A stretch of 64,000 nt of DNA from GCA-2794515 sp034436155 (GCA_034436155.1 DAOTVP010000113.1:92200-156199); one strand, 5' to 3'; numbered from the stretch's first letter, positions 17,114-25,789 are shown. Numbers and translations: made by a program. The notes: generated from the sequence alone by a model not told the origin.

Positions 17114-18376
17114 ATGCACATTTCGATATTCGTCTACGGGACCTGGGGCGATATTCGTCCGCATGTCGTTTTGGGGGTGGCGCTCCAACAATTAGGACAC
17201 GACGTACAGGTGGTTGCCTCATCCATTTACGAAAAATGGGTGCGCGAGCGCAATCTCGGCTTTTATCCTCTGTCAACGGATGTGAATCTCGTCGTCAAAG
17301 AAAATGTGTCGGCGATGGATATGGGCATCATTGGGCAATTAAAAATCGTGAAAAATGTGTTGAAACCCGCTTTTGTCCAAATGGGATTAGATGTACTCGA
17401 AGCCACCCGCCAATCGGATGTGGTTATCACCGTGGAATTTGGGCTTGGGTTATTGTTTGATATTCTCAGAGTGAATAACCTACGGGCGATTCTCATCAAC
17501 CCTGCCCCACTCAATCCATCCAGCGAATTCGCTTTTTTAGGGATGCCGACAGCACGAAAGGGATTTCCGTTTGGCAAGGCGTATAATCGCTTCACCTATC
17601 GCCTGATTGACCGCGTGCAATGGTCGGCAACGGCGGGGGCGCGGAATGAAATCGCTACTCAACATCTGGGATTGCCCAAAAGTAAAATCCGCGATTTTCG
17701 GGCGCTTTTAGCCAACAGTCCCGCACTCACAACGGTGAGTAAGCATGTATTCCAGCGCCCATCGGACTGGTCTGATTTATTTCAGGTGACGGGTTATTTA
17801 TTTGATGACGACCCCGCATGGACTCTGCCACACGACTTGACCGACTTTTTAGCCTCTGGTGAAGCGCCTGTGTATATCGGCTTCGGCAGTATGCCCGATA
17901 GCAAACCCCAAAAAACCACCCAAACCATCATCGAAGCGGTTCAACAGGCGGGTAAACGAGCGATTATCCTCACAGGTTGGGCGGGTCTTGGCGCGAGCGA
18001 TGTGCCAGAGACTATCCACGTCTTAAAATATGCCTCGCATAGTTGGTTATTCCCCAAGATGGCGGCGTTGATTCATCACGGCGGTGCTGGTACAACCGCA
18101 TCAGGCTTTCGGGCAGGCGTGCCGATGACCATCGTCCCACACAACGCCGACCAACCGTATTGGGGCAAGCGCGTGAAAGAATTAGGTGTTGGAACAACGC
18201 CGATTCCACGCAAAAAATTGACCGCCGACAATTTAGCCGATGCGATTTTAGCCCTCACCCAAAATGATGAATTTAGGCGAAACGCCCAAACATTGGCGCA
18301 AAAAATTCAGGCGGAAGATGGGCTATCCGAAGCAGTGAAGTGGGTTCAGCATTATTTGGGTAAAATAAAATTATGA
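17114..18376 (+). CDS. UGT-like family 1 glycosyltransferase
   Basis: 420 residues with a GT-B fold. The N-terminus HISIFVYGTWGDIRPHVVLG is the acceptor-side Gly-loop motif of sterol/macrolide glycosyltransferases. The C-terminal donor motif is HHGGAGTTASGFRAGVP followed by HNADQPYWGKRV. Such enzymes move a sugar from a nucleotide donor to a lipid or small hydrophobic acceptor. The acceptor here is unknown; glycolipid synthesis is a reasonable inference. ATG 17114 has GGAGGG directly upstream; an in-frame ATG at 17102 lies before that site. It is preceded by a 230-base AT-rich region shared with the divergent GH13 gene, where I see no clear regulatory element. Confidence 0.9.
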   Translation: MHISIFVYGTWGDIRPHVVLGVALQQLGHDVQVVASSIYEKWVRERNLGFYPLSTDVNLVVKENVSAMDMGIIGQLKIVKNVLKPAFVQMGLDVLEATRQSDVVITVEFGLGLLFDILRVNNLRAILINPAPLNPSSEFAFLGMPTARKGFPFGKAYNRFTYRLIDRVQWSATAGARNEIATQHLGLPKSKIRDFRALLANSPALTTVSKHVFQRPSDWSDLFQVTGYLFDDDPAWTLPHDLTDFLASGEAPVYIGFGSMPDSKPQKTTQTIIEAVQQAGKRAIILTGWAGLGASDVPETIHVLKYASHSWLFPKMAALIHHGGAGTTASGFRAGVPMTIVPHNADQPYWGKRVKELGVGTTPIPRKKLTADNLADAILALTQNDEFRRNAQTLAQKIQAEDGLSEAVKWVQHYLGKIKL

Positions 18377-18435
18377 CAAAAAGACAAAAACGTTTGACTA
18401 AAGACCTGAATTAGCCCGTTAACCACCATCCCCGA

Positions 18436-18511
18436 CCCTTCCCCCACTGCATGGAGGAAGGGAGTAAAGCAAAACCTGTTTTATTCCCCTCTCCAATTTT
18501 TTGGGGAGGGG
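18436..18511. repeat. Two C/G-rich inverted repeats between convergent genes
   Basis: CCCTTCC...GGAAGGG (18436-18462) and CCCCTCTCC...GGGGAGGGG with an A/T loop (18486-18511) lie between the glycosyltransferase and leuS 3' ends. They probably act as mRNA-end structures. The sequence TAGGGGTGGGG after them resembles widespread C/G-rich intergenic repeats of other bacteria, but this was not checked. Confidence 0.6.
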
Positions 18512-18539
18512 CTAGGGGTGGGGATAAATCTTTTCTCGC

Positions 18540-21320
18540 CTAGATGACGATATTCACCTTTGGTTCTTGCCCTTTGCGTCCTGCGATGAACACAATTTTC
18601 TTCGGTTGTGCGCCATTTAATGCACGCGCCACCGATGCCGATTGCATGGCAATCTCTACGGCTTGTGATTCCTCAATTTCGGCGGGGACTTTGACCGTCT
18701 CACGCGGTTTACCGTTGACCATCACCACCAAATTCACCTCATCTTCCGCCGCTTTTTCGGGGTCGTAGGCGGGGAAGGATTGGTTATGGATGCTATACGG
18801 ATAACCCAAGCGTTCCCACAATTCTTCGGCGATATGCGGCGTGATGGGTGCCATCAGCAACAGATTGGTTTTAATCGCTTCTGTCCACATGGCTTTGCCG
18901 ATGGTCTTGGATTTAATCGCCTCGCGCAGGATGTTGCGTAAGGTCATCAACGATGAAATCGCCGTGTTGAAGCTGAATCGCTCGATGCTGAAGCTGACCT
19001 TATCAATCATCTGGTGCAATTTGCGTTCCACCTCGCGGTTGACAGCCGCATCACCATCGCCCGAAATGGGCGCACCAGCTAAGGTCATATCCCACACATC
19101 GTTAATCCAGTTAATCACGCCTTTGATACCATTCGGGTCCCAGGGTCCGCCTTTTTCCCAATCGAAAGCGAACATCAGATAGGCACGAACCGCATCTGCG
19201 CCGTATTGATCGACTAATTCATCAGGATTGACGACATTGCCCTTGCTCTTGGACATGCGTTGGATTTCCAGATGATGCTTCAATTGGTTGACATTATTTT
19301 CGCCTTCGATAGCGGGGATAATCACCTTCGCGCCATCCACAACTTCGACCGTGCGTTTGACACCTGCCATATCCACCGTCAGGATGTTCTCGGTGCGTTT
19401 GACAATTTCGCCATACACGCCATCAAACCCATTGGGGACATCATTCGAGCCACCGACCACTTCGACATAATCGGCGAATAATTTTTCGTCCACAAATTTG
19501 CCCGTAGCGATGATATAATCGCCCGGACGTTCTGCGCCCAACACTTGCCCCTGATTGCGTAACAGCAACATCGGCTCATCGAATAAGCCTTCGGGGTCGC
19601 GCCCGTGTTGGCGCATAATATCGGCGGCTTCATCGAACATGCCTAAATCGCGCATGGCTTTGGTGAACCAACGGGTATATAACAAGTGCATGGTGGCATG
19701 TTCCGCACCGCCTGTATACACATCCACAGGCAACCAATACGCCGCCTCTTCGGGATCGAAGGGCGCTTTATCATAATTTGGACTCAGATAACGATATTGA
19801 TACCACGATGAACACATGAACGTATCCATCGTATCCGTTTCACGGCGGGCGGGATTGCCATCGCTATCCACCGTGTTCAAAAATGGCTCATAATACGTCA
19901 ACGGACTGCGACCAGACGGGTCAAAATCGACATTTTCGGGCAGTAAAACTAGTAGTGCCGCTTCAGGAACGGGTTCAATTGTGCCATCGGCGCGGTGAAT
20001 CATCGGAATCGGGCATCCCCAATAGCGTTGACGGCTAATCAGCCAATCACGCAGGCGATAATTAACCGCCTCTTTGCCGATACCCTTTTCTTCTAGCCAC
20101 GATATGACGGCATCAATGGCGGGATTTTTGCGCCCTTTCATGCCGTTGGATTCCGTCCCATTGAATTGGTCACTGTTGACCATCACACCATCGCCGATAT
20201 AGGCTTCTGGCATGGTATCACCATCAAACGATTCGCCTTCGGGTTGGATGACAGGCACAATTTTCAAGCCGAATTTGCGTGCAAAGGCGAAGTCACGCTC
20301 GTCATGCGCGGGGACTGCCATAATCGCACCTGTGCCATACGTGACCATGACGTAATCGGCTATCCAAATGGGGATACGCGCATTATTCACGGGGTTGATG
20401 GCATATCCGCCCGTGAACACGCCTGTTTTTTCGCGATCTTCTGCAACCCGTTCAATCTCGGTGGAACGGGCGGCTTGGTCTTGATACGCCTTGACTGCAT
20501 CACGTCGATCGGGCGTGGTGATTTTATCCACCAGCGCATGTTCGGGAGCTAACACCATGAAAGTCGCGCCCCACAGCGTATCGGGACGGGTGGTATAAAT
20601 CAGCAAATCATCACCCGATTCCGTTTTGAATGTGACATGAGCGCCTTCGCTCCGACCAATCCAATTGGTCTGCATGATTTTGACGGGTTCGGGCCAATCC
20701 AGCTTATCAAAATTCAGCATTTCATCAGTATAGCGCGTGTACCGAAAAAACCACTGCGTCATCATTTTTTGGATGACAGGCTGACCTGTGCGTTCATCTT
20801 TACCATCAATGACTTGTTCATTCGCCAAGACGGTTTGCAGGGTCGGCGACCAATTCACCAGCGCCTCGCCACGATAGGCTAATCCCGCATCGTAAAATCG
20901 TTTGAAAAACCACTGCGTCCATCGATAATACGATGGGTCACAACTGACCGCCTCGCGTTGCCAATCGAACATCGCGCCCATACTGCGTAACTGTCCGCGC
21001 ATCCGTTGGATATTGCTGATTGTCCATTTATATGGGTGAATGTTGCGTTGGATGGCGGCATTTTCTGCGGGCAAGCCAAACGCATCGAATCCCATCGGAA
21101 ACAGGACGTTATAGCCCTTCATCCGCATATATCGGGCGCGTGCATCGGATGGGGTCATGGCGAACCAATGCCCGATGTGCAAATCGCCACTGGGATACGG
21201 TAACATGGTCAAGGCGTAATGTTTGGGTTTGCTCCAATCCACCACAGACCGATACAACTGGGTGTCTTCCCATTTTTGTTGCCATTTCGATTCGATATTT
21301 TTTGGATTATAACTGCTCAT
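18540..21320 (-). CDS. leuS: Leucyl-tRNA synthetase
   Basis: 926 residues, class I enzyme that charges tRNA-Leu. The Rossmann domain has PYPSGDLHIGHW (HIGH at 48-51). The CP1 editing domain contains TTRPDTLWGATF and AVPAHDERDF. The second signature reads RMSKSKGNVVNP, in place of KMSKS. A long insertion before it (ending NQLKHHLEIQ) corresponds to the leucine-specific domain. Anticodon-binding domain and C-terminal domain follow. AAGGAGCAGAG precedes the ATG. The upstream 150 bases hold a short leader ORF and a terminator-like hairpin, described separately. Confidence 0.97.
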   Translation of the reverse strand: MSSYNPKNIESKWQQKWEDTQLYRSVVDWSKPKHYALTMLPYPSGDLHIGHWFAMTPSDARARYMRMKGYNVLFPMGFDAFGLPAENAAIQRNIHPYKWTISNIQRMRGQLRSMGAMFDWQREAVSCDPSYYRWTQWFFKRFYDAGLAYRGEALVNWSPTLQTVLANEQVIDGKDERTGQPVIQKMMTQWFFRYTRYTDEMLNFDKLDWPEPVKIMQTNWIGRSEGAHVTFKTESGDDLLIYTTRPDTLWGATFMVLAPEHALVDKITTPDRRDAVKAYQDQAARSTEIERVAEDREKTGVFTGGYAINPVNNARIPIWIADYVMVTYGTGAIMAVPAHDERDFAFARKFGLKIVPVIQPEGESFDGDTMPEAYIGDGVMVNSDQFNGTESNGMKGRKNPAIDAVISWLEEKGIGKEAVNYRLRDWLISRQRYWGCPIPMIHRADGTIEPVPEAALLVLLPENVDFDPSGRSPLTYYEPFLNTVDSDGNPARRETDTMDTFMCSSWYQYRYLSPNYDKAPFDPEEAAYWLPVDVYTGGAEHATMHLLYTRWFTKAMRDLGMFDEAADIMRQHGRDPEGLFDEPMLLLRNQGQVLGAERPGDYIIATGKFVDEKLFADYVEVVGGSNDVPNGFDGVYGEIVKRTENILTVDMAGVKRTVEVVDGAKVIIPAIEGENNVNQLKHHLEIQRMSKSKGNVVNPDELVDQYGADAVRAYLMFAFDWEKGGPWDPNGIKGVINWINDVWDMTLAGAPISGDGDAAVNREVERKLHQMIDKVSFSIERFSFNTAISSLMTLRNILREAIKSKTIGKAMWTEAIKTNLLLMAPITPHIAEELWERLGYPYSIHNQSFPAYDPEKAAEDEVNLVVMVNGKPRETVKVPAEIEESQAVEIAMQSASVARALNGAQPKKIVFIAGRKGQEPKVNIVI

Positions 21321-21358
21321 CTCTGCTCCTTATGCTGATAATTTTGGGATAAAATTTG

Positions 21359-21377
21359 GGCAAATAGGGGATTTGCC
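21359..21377 (-). promoter_or_regulatory. Terminator-like hairpin in the leuS leader
   Basis: On the minus strand GGCAAAT-CCCCT-ATTTGCC is a perfect seven-base stem followed by CAAATTTTAT. It ends about 39 bases before leuS. The T-run is short, so it could be a weak attenuator or only a leader structure. A second hairpin (21407-21427, GCGGC arms) lies between it and the short leader ORF. Confidence 0.5.
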
Positions 21378-21426
21378 GATGGAAGCAGGGAGCGACTCGG
21401 TGGGGCGCGGCGAAAGCAATCTGCCG

Positions 21427-21474
21427 CTACATAAGAGAAGAGCGGACGACCTCTACGTCCAGTATGTGCATCAT
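21427..21474 (-). CDS. Possible leuS leader peptide (15 residues)
   Basis: ATG ATG CAC ... TAG on the minus strand encodes MMHILDVEVVRSSLM. AAAGGAAATTGTG precedes it, a good ribosome-binding site. Six of 15 residues are Ile, Leu or Val. It ends 106 bases before leuS and is followed by two hairpins. This is the arrangement of a ribosome-mediated attenuator, but only two codons are Leu, so the control logic is inferred. Overlap of the ORF with a GGACG/CGTCC stem (21444-21460) would let translation alter folding. Confidence 0.5.
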   Translation of the reverse strand: MMHILDVEVVRSSLM

Positions 21475-21614
21475 CACAATTTCCTTTCGTTTTATTTGTG
21501 CAATCTATTCAAATTGTACACATGGATGATAGTTATACGATAAAAGATTTTTGGCTATAAATCAAGCGGTAGCTGTGAATTTGTGTTAGAATAGATAAAA
21601 AGTGTGAGGTGGCT

Positions 21615-21839
21615 ATGTCTCTTGACCAATTGACGACTGACCAATTATGGGCGGTGGTGCATCATCCGTTCAATTTTGAACAAGATATGCGCCTGCGTGA
21701 ATTGACCCTGCGTAGCAAAGTAGATGATTTATCGGATAATGACGAAGCCAAAATTGATGATTTGGTGGATGCCCTCGACCAATATGTGCTTCAACGGTCA
21801 AAGGCGCTGGTGATACTCAAAGCGCGTGGCATGGAATAG
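21615..21839 (+). CDS. Small hypothetical protein
   Basis: A 74-residue acidic helical protein (MSLDQLTTDQLWAVV at its start) that I do not recognise. GAGGTGG lies just before ATG 21615, which is preferred over GTG 21609. A TAGAAT box at 21587-21592 may be its -10 element. It stands alone, divergent from leuS. No membrane segment, Cys cluster or DNA-binding motif is visible. Confidence 0.65.
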   Translation: MSLDQLTTDQLWAVVHHPFNFEQDMRLRELTLRSKVDDLSDNDEAKIDDLVDALDQYVLQRSKALVILKARGME

Positions 21840-21847
21840 GGATTTTC

Positions 21848-22071
21848 GCTAGGCGCTGAAGCACCTAGCTATTTCACCGAAGCCCCGTAAACGGGACTGT
21901 GTTGCCCAATTTCATATTGTTAATAGTTTTCGCTGAGGGTTCAAAACCCCTCAGCTAGTCGAATCAAGCGCACTAAAGGCGCTCAAAAACGACCTTTACA
22001 ACAAATATTGACCTCAGAATCAGACAAATGGGCTTCCAAAATCGAATAGCTAGAGGCTTTGAGCCTCTAGC
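21848..22071. repeat. Three palindromes of a second repeat family
   Basis: GCTAGGcGC-TGAA-GCaCCTAGC (21848-21869), GCTGAGGGTT...AACCCCTCAGC (21932-21955) and the perfect GCTAGAGGCT-TTG-AGCCTCTAGC (22049-22071) lie in one 270-base gene-free stretch. All begin GCT(A/G) and end (T/C)AGC with a purine-rich arm. No coding signal is seen between 21840 and 22111. Confidence 0.7.
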
Positions 22072-22111
22072 GAAACATAATTATCAAATAAGATGAATAA
22101 TCCTATCAAGA

Positions 22112-22852
22112 TTATCGAAGTTTTTGAAAATCTAATTTCAATTTTTCCAATTCAGATTTTTGAATGACAATTTGATGTTCTAAAAAAGTGATTTGTTTTT
22201 TAGCCATATTGTGCCTATTGAGCCAATATGTAAATAAACCTAGCCAAATGGCGAAAGCTGAAATCACAAGAAAAGTTGTGAGTGGTGATGTTGTTTGCAC
22301 ATTTGATTCTCTAAACCCAATGATAGCTATAATCACAGCTATCATTGCAAAAAACATAGAAAAGTACAATTCAATACGTGATTTAACTATTTTCTGATTC
22401 TTTTGCAATTGAGTTTGTGAATACGCTAAATTGGTTTTTACTTTATTTGCCCTATGCTTAATAAGCCACTTTTGAGCGGTAATTGTATCTCCTATTGCCC
22501 AATAACCATCTTCTAAATCTCCATAAATCGTATCCCCATATTGAGGCAATGATAAATTTTCATCAATCTCAATTTTCTTGAGACCAATCCCAACATTTTC
22601 GATTAAATCCCGAATTAAACTGTAAGGCAACAAATTTAATCGTTCTAATATGGCTTGGGTCTGATTTCTTCCATCAAAAGTCGCTTTAATGGTATCTTCT
22701 GCTTCTTTAAGTTGACGGTTAATCTGGCGGAGTTGTTCTCGATACAGGCGAATTTTTTCGATACGCGCTTTCTTAGTTGGGAAATTATCCCAATCTTCTA
22801 CAAAGATACCCATTTCATGTATTTTGGTGAGTAATTGTTGAGGTGTTAGCAT
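22112..22852 (-). CDS. AT-rich hypothetical membrane protein
   Basis: 246 residues, unrecognised. The N-terminal half is helical with a coiled-coil stretch (about 28-60). Two hydrophobic segments follow, at about 165-185 and 190-212, and then another charged helix. Coding sequence is visibly richer in A and T than its neighbours, which fits recent acquisition. It lies 54 bases downstream of the antitoxin-like gene on the same strand. The ribosome-binding site is weak. Function unknown. Confidence 0.65.
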   Translation of the reverse strand: MLTPQQLLTKIHEMGIFVEDWDNFPTKKARIEKIRLYREQLRQINRQLKEAEDTIKATFDGRNQTQAILERLNLLPYSLIRDLIENVGIGLKKIEIDENLSLPQYGDTIYGDLEDGYWAIGDTITAQKWLIKHRANKVKTNLAYSQTQLQKNQKIVKSRIELYFSMFFAMIAVIIAIIGFRESNVQTTSPLTTFLVISAFAIWLGLFTYWLNRHNMAKKQITFLEHQIVIQKSELEKLKLDFQKLR

Positions 22853-22906
22853 GATACAACCCCTATCTCAAATATGACCTTTCGTTAATGATAACACAAA
22901 AACACC

Positions 22907-23137
22907 CTATCGCCCATCGTCATCATACCAATCTTCACGGCGGATGGATGGCGTTTCGTTCACGGGATTATCCAACTTTGCCATATCCAACAATTGGATT
23001 TTTTCTTCGGGCGTGAGGGGGCGCTGGCTGGCGCGATGCGTCAATATGCGAATAATCAGCGCCTTTTGTTGTTCCTCTGATAATTGGTCTACCAAGTCTG
23101 CGATTTGGTCATAATCAAGTTTAAGTTGTGCAACCAT
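22907..23137 (-). CDS. Antitoxin-like small protein
   Basis: 76 residues from ATG 23137, with AAAGGATAG upstream. A helical core (IADLVDQLSEEQQKALIIRI) and the tail SIRREDWYDDDGR resemble small antitoxins paired with PIN toxins. No PIN-domain gene follows; the next gene downstream is the AT-rich membrane protein. It starts five bases after the thioesterase gene. The toxin-antitoxin link is inference from the tail alone. Confidence 0.6.
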   Translation of the reverse strand: MVAQLKLDYDQIADLVDQLSEEQQKALIIRILTHRASQRPLTPEEKIQLLDMAKLDNPVNETPSIRREDWYDDDGR

Positions 23138-23142
23138 AATGT

Positions 23143-23628
23143 CTATCCTTTCGGATGATGTCCCATGACATTCAAGCGTGATTTGACGCGCACGGCGACC
23201 GTCTCCCCTTTGACCGTCATCACATCGCCCGCCCAAATTTCGCAGACCACAATCGCTTTTTTGTCGGTGATGTCTTTGATATGCGCCCGTAGCGTCAATT
23301 CCACGCCTATCGGTGTCGGTTTGAGATAAGTCACATGCAAATTGCCCGTCACACAGGTGATTTCTTCGCCACTTTCAGGCGCAATGCCCGCCCGATCGTA
23401 TAAGGCGGCGATGCCCGTGCCGATGCTATGACAATCGATCAAACTGGCGAGTAATCCACCATACACAAAACCCGGAAATGCCGTATGATGGTCGGAAGGG
23501 GTGAATTTACACACCCCCTCTTGCCCATCCCAATACGTCTTGATGTGAAGCCCGTGCGGATTGTTGCGCCCACACCCGTAACAAATGGCGGCTTCATCGG
23601 GATAAAAATCTTGGATGGGACGCAACAT
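23143..23628 (-). CDS. Hotdog-fold thioesterase (PaaI-like)
   Basis: 161 residues. The central helix motif GFVYGGLLASLIDC corresponds to the hot-dog HGG segment of acyl-CoA thioesterases; here the His is Tyr, so activity is not certain. An N-terminal CYGCGRNNPHGL with two Cys and one His is common in the bacterial subgroup that also hydrolyses medium-chain acyl-CoA. The start has GGTGGGGAATAAG upstream. It sits in a tight run with the PH-domain protein (3-base gap before it) and the antitoxin-like gene. Substrate unknown. Confidence 0.82.
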   Translation of the reverse strand: MLRPIQDFYPDEAAICYGCGRNNPHGLHIKTYWDGQEGVCKFTPSDHHTAFPGFVYGGLLASLIDCHSIGTGIAALYDRAGIAPESGEEITCVTGNLHVTYLKPTPIGVELTLRAHIKDITDKKAIVVCEIWAGDVMTVKGETVAVRVKSRLNVMGHHPKG

Positions 23629-23631
23629 ATC

Positions 23632-24186
23632 TTATTCCCCACCAGCTTTACGCATGTAATTCATACCCAATTTTTGACGGGCTTTATCGCGCAAATCATC
23701 CACCAATTCCAACACCTTGCCCGGTTGTGGCACGCCATCGAACACGAATGCGCCTTTGGCATTCGCCCCACCTGCCGTCTGACAAATCAAGTCGCCAAAG
23801 CCAAAAATGGTCGGAAAAAGCCCATTGCGTTCAATCGTCATCTCTTCGATGTTAATTAAATCGGTGGATGCCATGCGGTGATGAAACCAGTGATTCTTGG
23901 TGCTATCAATCACCCGTTGGTCGGTTACAATCCAGACATCATGTTGATAGCGATACCAAATGAAATATGCAACCACGATCGTGCCAATCCCCCAGACGAT
24001 GGTGGCAATCAGAAACACCACACTGATAAAATCACCCGTGTTGGGCGATAGCCATTGAAATAAAACAATGGGCAACACCCCGCCAAGGATGGTGGCTATC
24101 ATCTTCAAGACAAAATAAATCGGATGTGTTTTGAGGACTTGTACCAGTTGTTCCTCTTTTTGTAATTCAAGTGGTAATTTTTTCAT
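23632..24186 (-). CDS. Bacterial PH-domain membrane protein
   Basis: 184 residues. Two hydrophobic segments (about 27-47 and 54-80) are followed by WIVTDQRVIDSTKNHWFHHR, the start of a YdbT-type bPH domain. A further beta-rich stretch reads MTIERNGLFPTIFGFGDL. The fold is associated with membrane-bound proteins of unclear function. ATG 24186 is preferred over 24192 because AGGAG is nine bases upstream of the former. First gene of the PH-thioesterase-antitoxin-like run. Confidence 0.82.
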   Translation of the reverse strand: MKKLPLELQKEEQLVQVLKTHPIYFVLKMIATILGGVLPIVLFQWLSPNTGDFISVVFLIATIVWGIGTIVVAYFIWYRYQHDVWIVTDQRVIDSTKNHWFHHRMASTDLINIEEMTIERNGLFPTIFGFGDLICQTAGGANAKGAFVFDGVPQPGKVLELVDDLRDKARQKLGMNYMRKAGGE

Positions 24187-24270
24187 GTGCATTTGCTCCT
24201 ATTTGCATAACTCACAGACTGCTTTTAGTGTAACGCAAATAGCGCAATTTTGCTTAATCACCTTGACAAT

Positions 24271-25245
24271 TTATGGTATATGCGGTTCAGATAAAATCAG
24301 ATTCATCGTCTCAGAATCGATATTGCCACCGCTAATAATCACGCCGACCTTTTTCCCCGTAGCCGATACCGCCCCACTGAGCAATGCCGAGAGTCCCAAC
24401 GCGCCAGACGGTTCTATCACCATTTTCAGTCGATAAAATCCAAACCGTACCGCATCTTTAATGGCATCTTCGGTCACAGTTTGCATATCATCCACATACT
24501 GCAACACCAAACGGAAAGTGTGGTCTACACCGAGCGAGGGTGTGCGCGTGCCATCGGCAATTGTGGGTGGGTTATGAATGGTATGGAGCGTCTTGGTGCG
24601 GAATGATAAAGTGGCATCGTTGGCGAGTTCGGGTTCAATGCCAATCACACGAATTTTGGATGATAAACCCTTCGCGGCGATTGCCGACCCGCTCAATAAT
24701 CCACCACCGCCACAACAGACGAGTAACAGGTCTAAATCGGGAACATCTTGGAGCAATTCATAAGCCGCCGTCCCCTGCCCTGCGATGACAGGCGGGTAAT
24801 CATACGGCGGGATAATCGTATACCCGTGTTCACCTGCGAGTTGTTCGGCGAGTTGTTTGCGGTCTGCTTCGGCGGGGTTATAAAAGACGATGTTCGCCCC
24901 ATAATCGGCAGTGGCGACACGTTTGGTGGCGGGGGCATTTTGAGGCATGACGATAGTGGTTTTGATGCCCAACAATTGACCGACTAATGCCACCGCTTGA
25001 GCATGATTGCCACTGGAATAGGTGATGACACCGCAGTTTTTCTGCTCATCGGTTAATTGGCTAATGGCGTTGTATGCGCCCCGAAATTTGAACGCGCCAA
25101 TCCGTTGAAAATTTTCGCATTTCAAAAAAACCTGTGCGCCTGTGCGCTCATTCAGGGTGCGCGATGTGATAACAGGGGTGCGATGTGCGATGTTGTGTAA
25201 ACGGTCATGCGCCGACACCACATCGGCGAAGGTCACATCGTTCAT
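24271..25245 (-). CDS. Threonine dehydratase / serine racemase-like PLP enzyme
   Basis: 324 residues of the fold-type II PLP family. The PLP lysine is K53 in FKFRGAYN. SSGNHAQ binds the substrate carboxylate and CCGGGGLLSG binds the cofactor phosphate. A C-terminal ISGGN follows. Length matches the catalytic domain only; the regulatory ACT domains of IlvA are absent. Members deaminate threonine or serine, racemise serine, or split threo-3-hydroxyaspartate. Sequence alone does not decide between these. It begins two bases after the small gene upstream. Confidence 0.88.
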   Translation of the reverse strand: MNDVTFADVVSAHDRLHNIAHRTPVITSRTLNERTGAQVFLKCENFQRIGAFKFRGAYNAISQLTDEQKNCGVITYSSGNHAQAVALVGQLLGIKTTIVMPQNAPATKRVATADYGANIVFYNPAEADRKQLAEQLAGEHGYTIIPPYDYPPVIAGQGTAAYELLQDVPDLDLLLVCCGGGGLLSGSAIAAKGLSSKIRVIGIEPELANDATLSFRTKTLHTIHNPPTIADGTRTPSLGVDHTFRLVLQYVDDMQTVTEDAIKDAVRFGFYRLKMVIEPSGALGLSALLSGAVSATGKKVGVIISGGNIDSETMNLILSEPHIP

Positions 25246-25247
25246 GA

Positions 25248-25409
25248 TTAACGTCTGGGCGGGAGTTGTTTGCGGTTACGCACAGGGACAGGCACCAGTT
25301 GAGGCTCATCTTTTTTGCGTTTTTCGGGGTTCAAGACGCGCTCAACATCTTCCCAAACACGACGAATACCTTCTGCTACATCATCCAACAAACTTCTACG
25401 CTCTGCCAC
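25248..25409 (-). CDS. Small basic hypothetical protein, 53 residues
   Basis: GTG start at 25409 with AAAGGATGG upstream, running to TAA two bases before the dehydratase-like gene. The product is helical at first (LLDDVAEGIRRVWEDVERVL) and then Lys/Arg- and Pro-rich, ending RKQLPPRR. No known family recognised. Position and spacing suggest translational coupling to the dehydratase gene. Confidence 0.55.
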   Translation of the reverse strand: MAERRSLLDDVAEGIRRVWEDVERVLNPEKRKKDEPQLVPVPVRNRKQLPPRR

Positions 25410-25440
25410 GTCAATCCATCCTTTCTAGTTATAAACACAC

Positions 25441-25475
25441 AACCCCTCAGCTATGTTCCAGATAGCAAAGGGGTT
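25441..25475. terminator. Hairpin downstream of tRNA-Ala
   Basis: AACCCCT (25441-25447) and AGGGGTT (25469-25475) enclose an inner GCTAT-GTTCCAG-ATAGC stem. On the minus strand it follows the tRNA by about 33 bases. It is not followed by a clear T-run. Confidence 0.5.
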
Positions 25476-25508
25476 GTATGCGGGTTGGACTGTTTTTTCT
25501 TTCAGTCA

Positions 25509-25581
25509 TGGACCTAAAGAGACTCGAACTCTTGACCTCTTCAATGCCATTGAAGCGCTCTCCCAACTGAGCTATAGGCCC
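25509..25581 (-). tRNA. tRNA-Ala(GGC)
   Basis: 73 bases that fold fully: acceptor GGGCCTA/TAGGTCC with the Ala identity pair G3:U70, D-stem GCTC/GAGC, anticodon stem CTTCA/TGAAG with loop ATGGCAT (anticodon GGC), T-stem AAGAG/CTCTT with TTCGAGT loop, and discriminator A. CCA is not encoded. A strong promoter lies upstream. Confidence 0.97.
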
Positions 25582-25595
25582 CAATCAATGGCGAG

Positions 25596-25625
25596 ATTAT
25601 ATACCCTTTGCTATTCGATTGTCAA
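25596..25625 (-). promoter_or_regulatory. Promoter of tRNA-Ala
   Basis: Consensus TTGACA and TATAAT hexamers on the minus strand with an 18-base spacer. The -10 element ends 14 bases before the mature tRNA. Confidence 0.85.
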
Positions 25626-25789
25626 TTCCTTATATTCAGCATACAACAATTTTGATAAAAATGTTGATACCATTTTATGGGCATTTCATAAGAAATTTTC
25701 CGACAAACTGTACGAAACATGCTCGATTAAATAGATTGTACACATATATCATCCTCAAGGCGCACCGTACTTTCGGGTGATTGTGATGA

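Noticed and set aside
21321..21480. T-box riboswitch upstream of leuS
   Set aside because: The conserved AGGGTGGNACCGCG antiterminator sequence is not found on the minus strand; the short ORF plus hairpin fits better.
21848..22071. CRISPR array
   Set aside because: The three palindromes have different arms and spacings and are not direct repeats.
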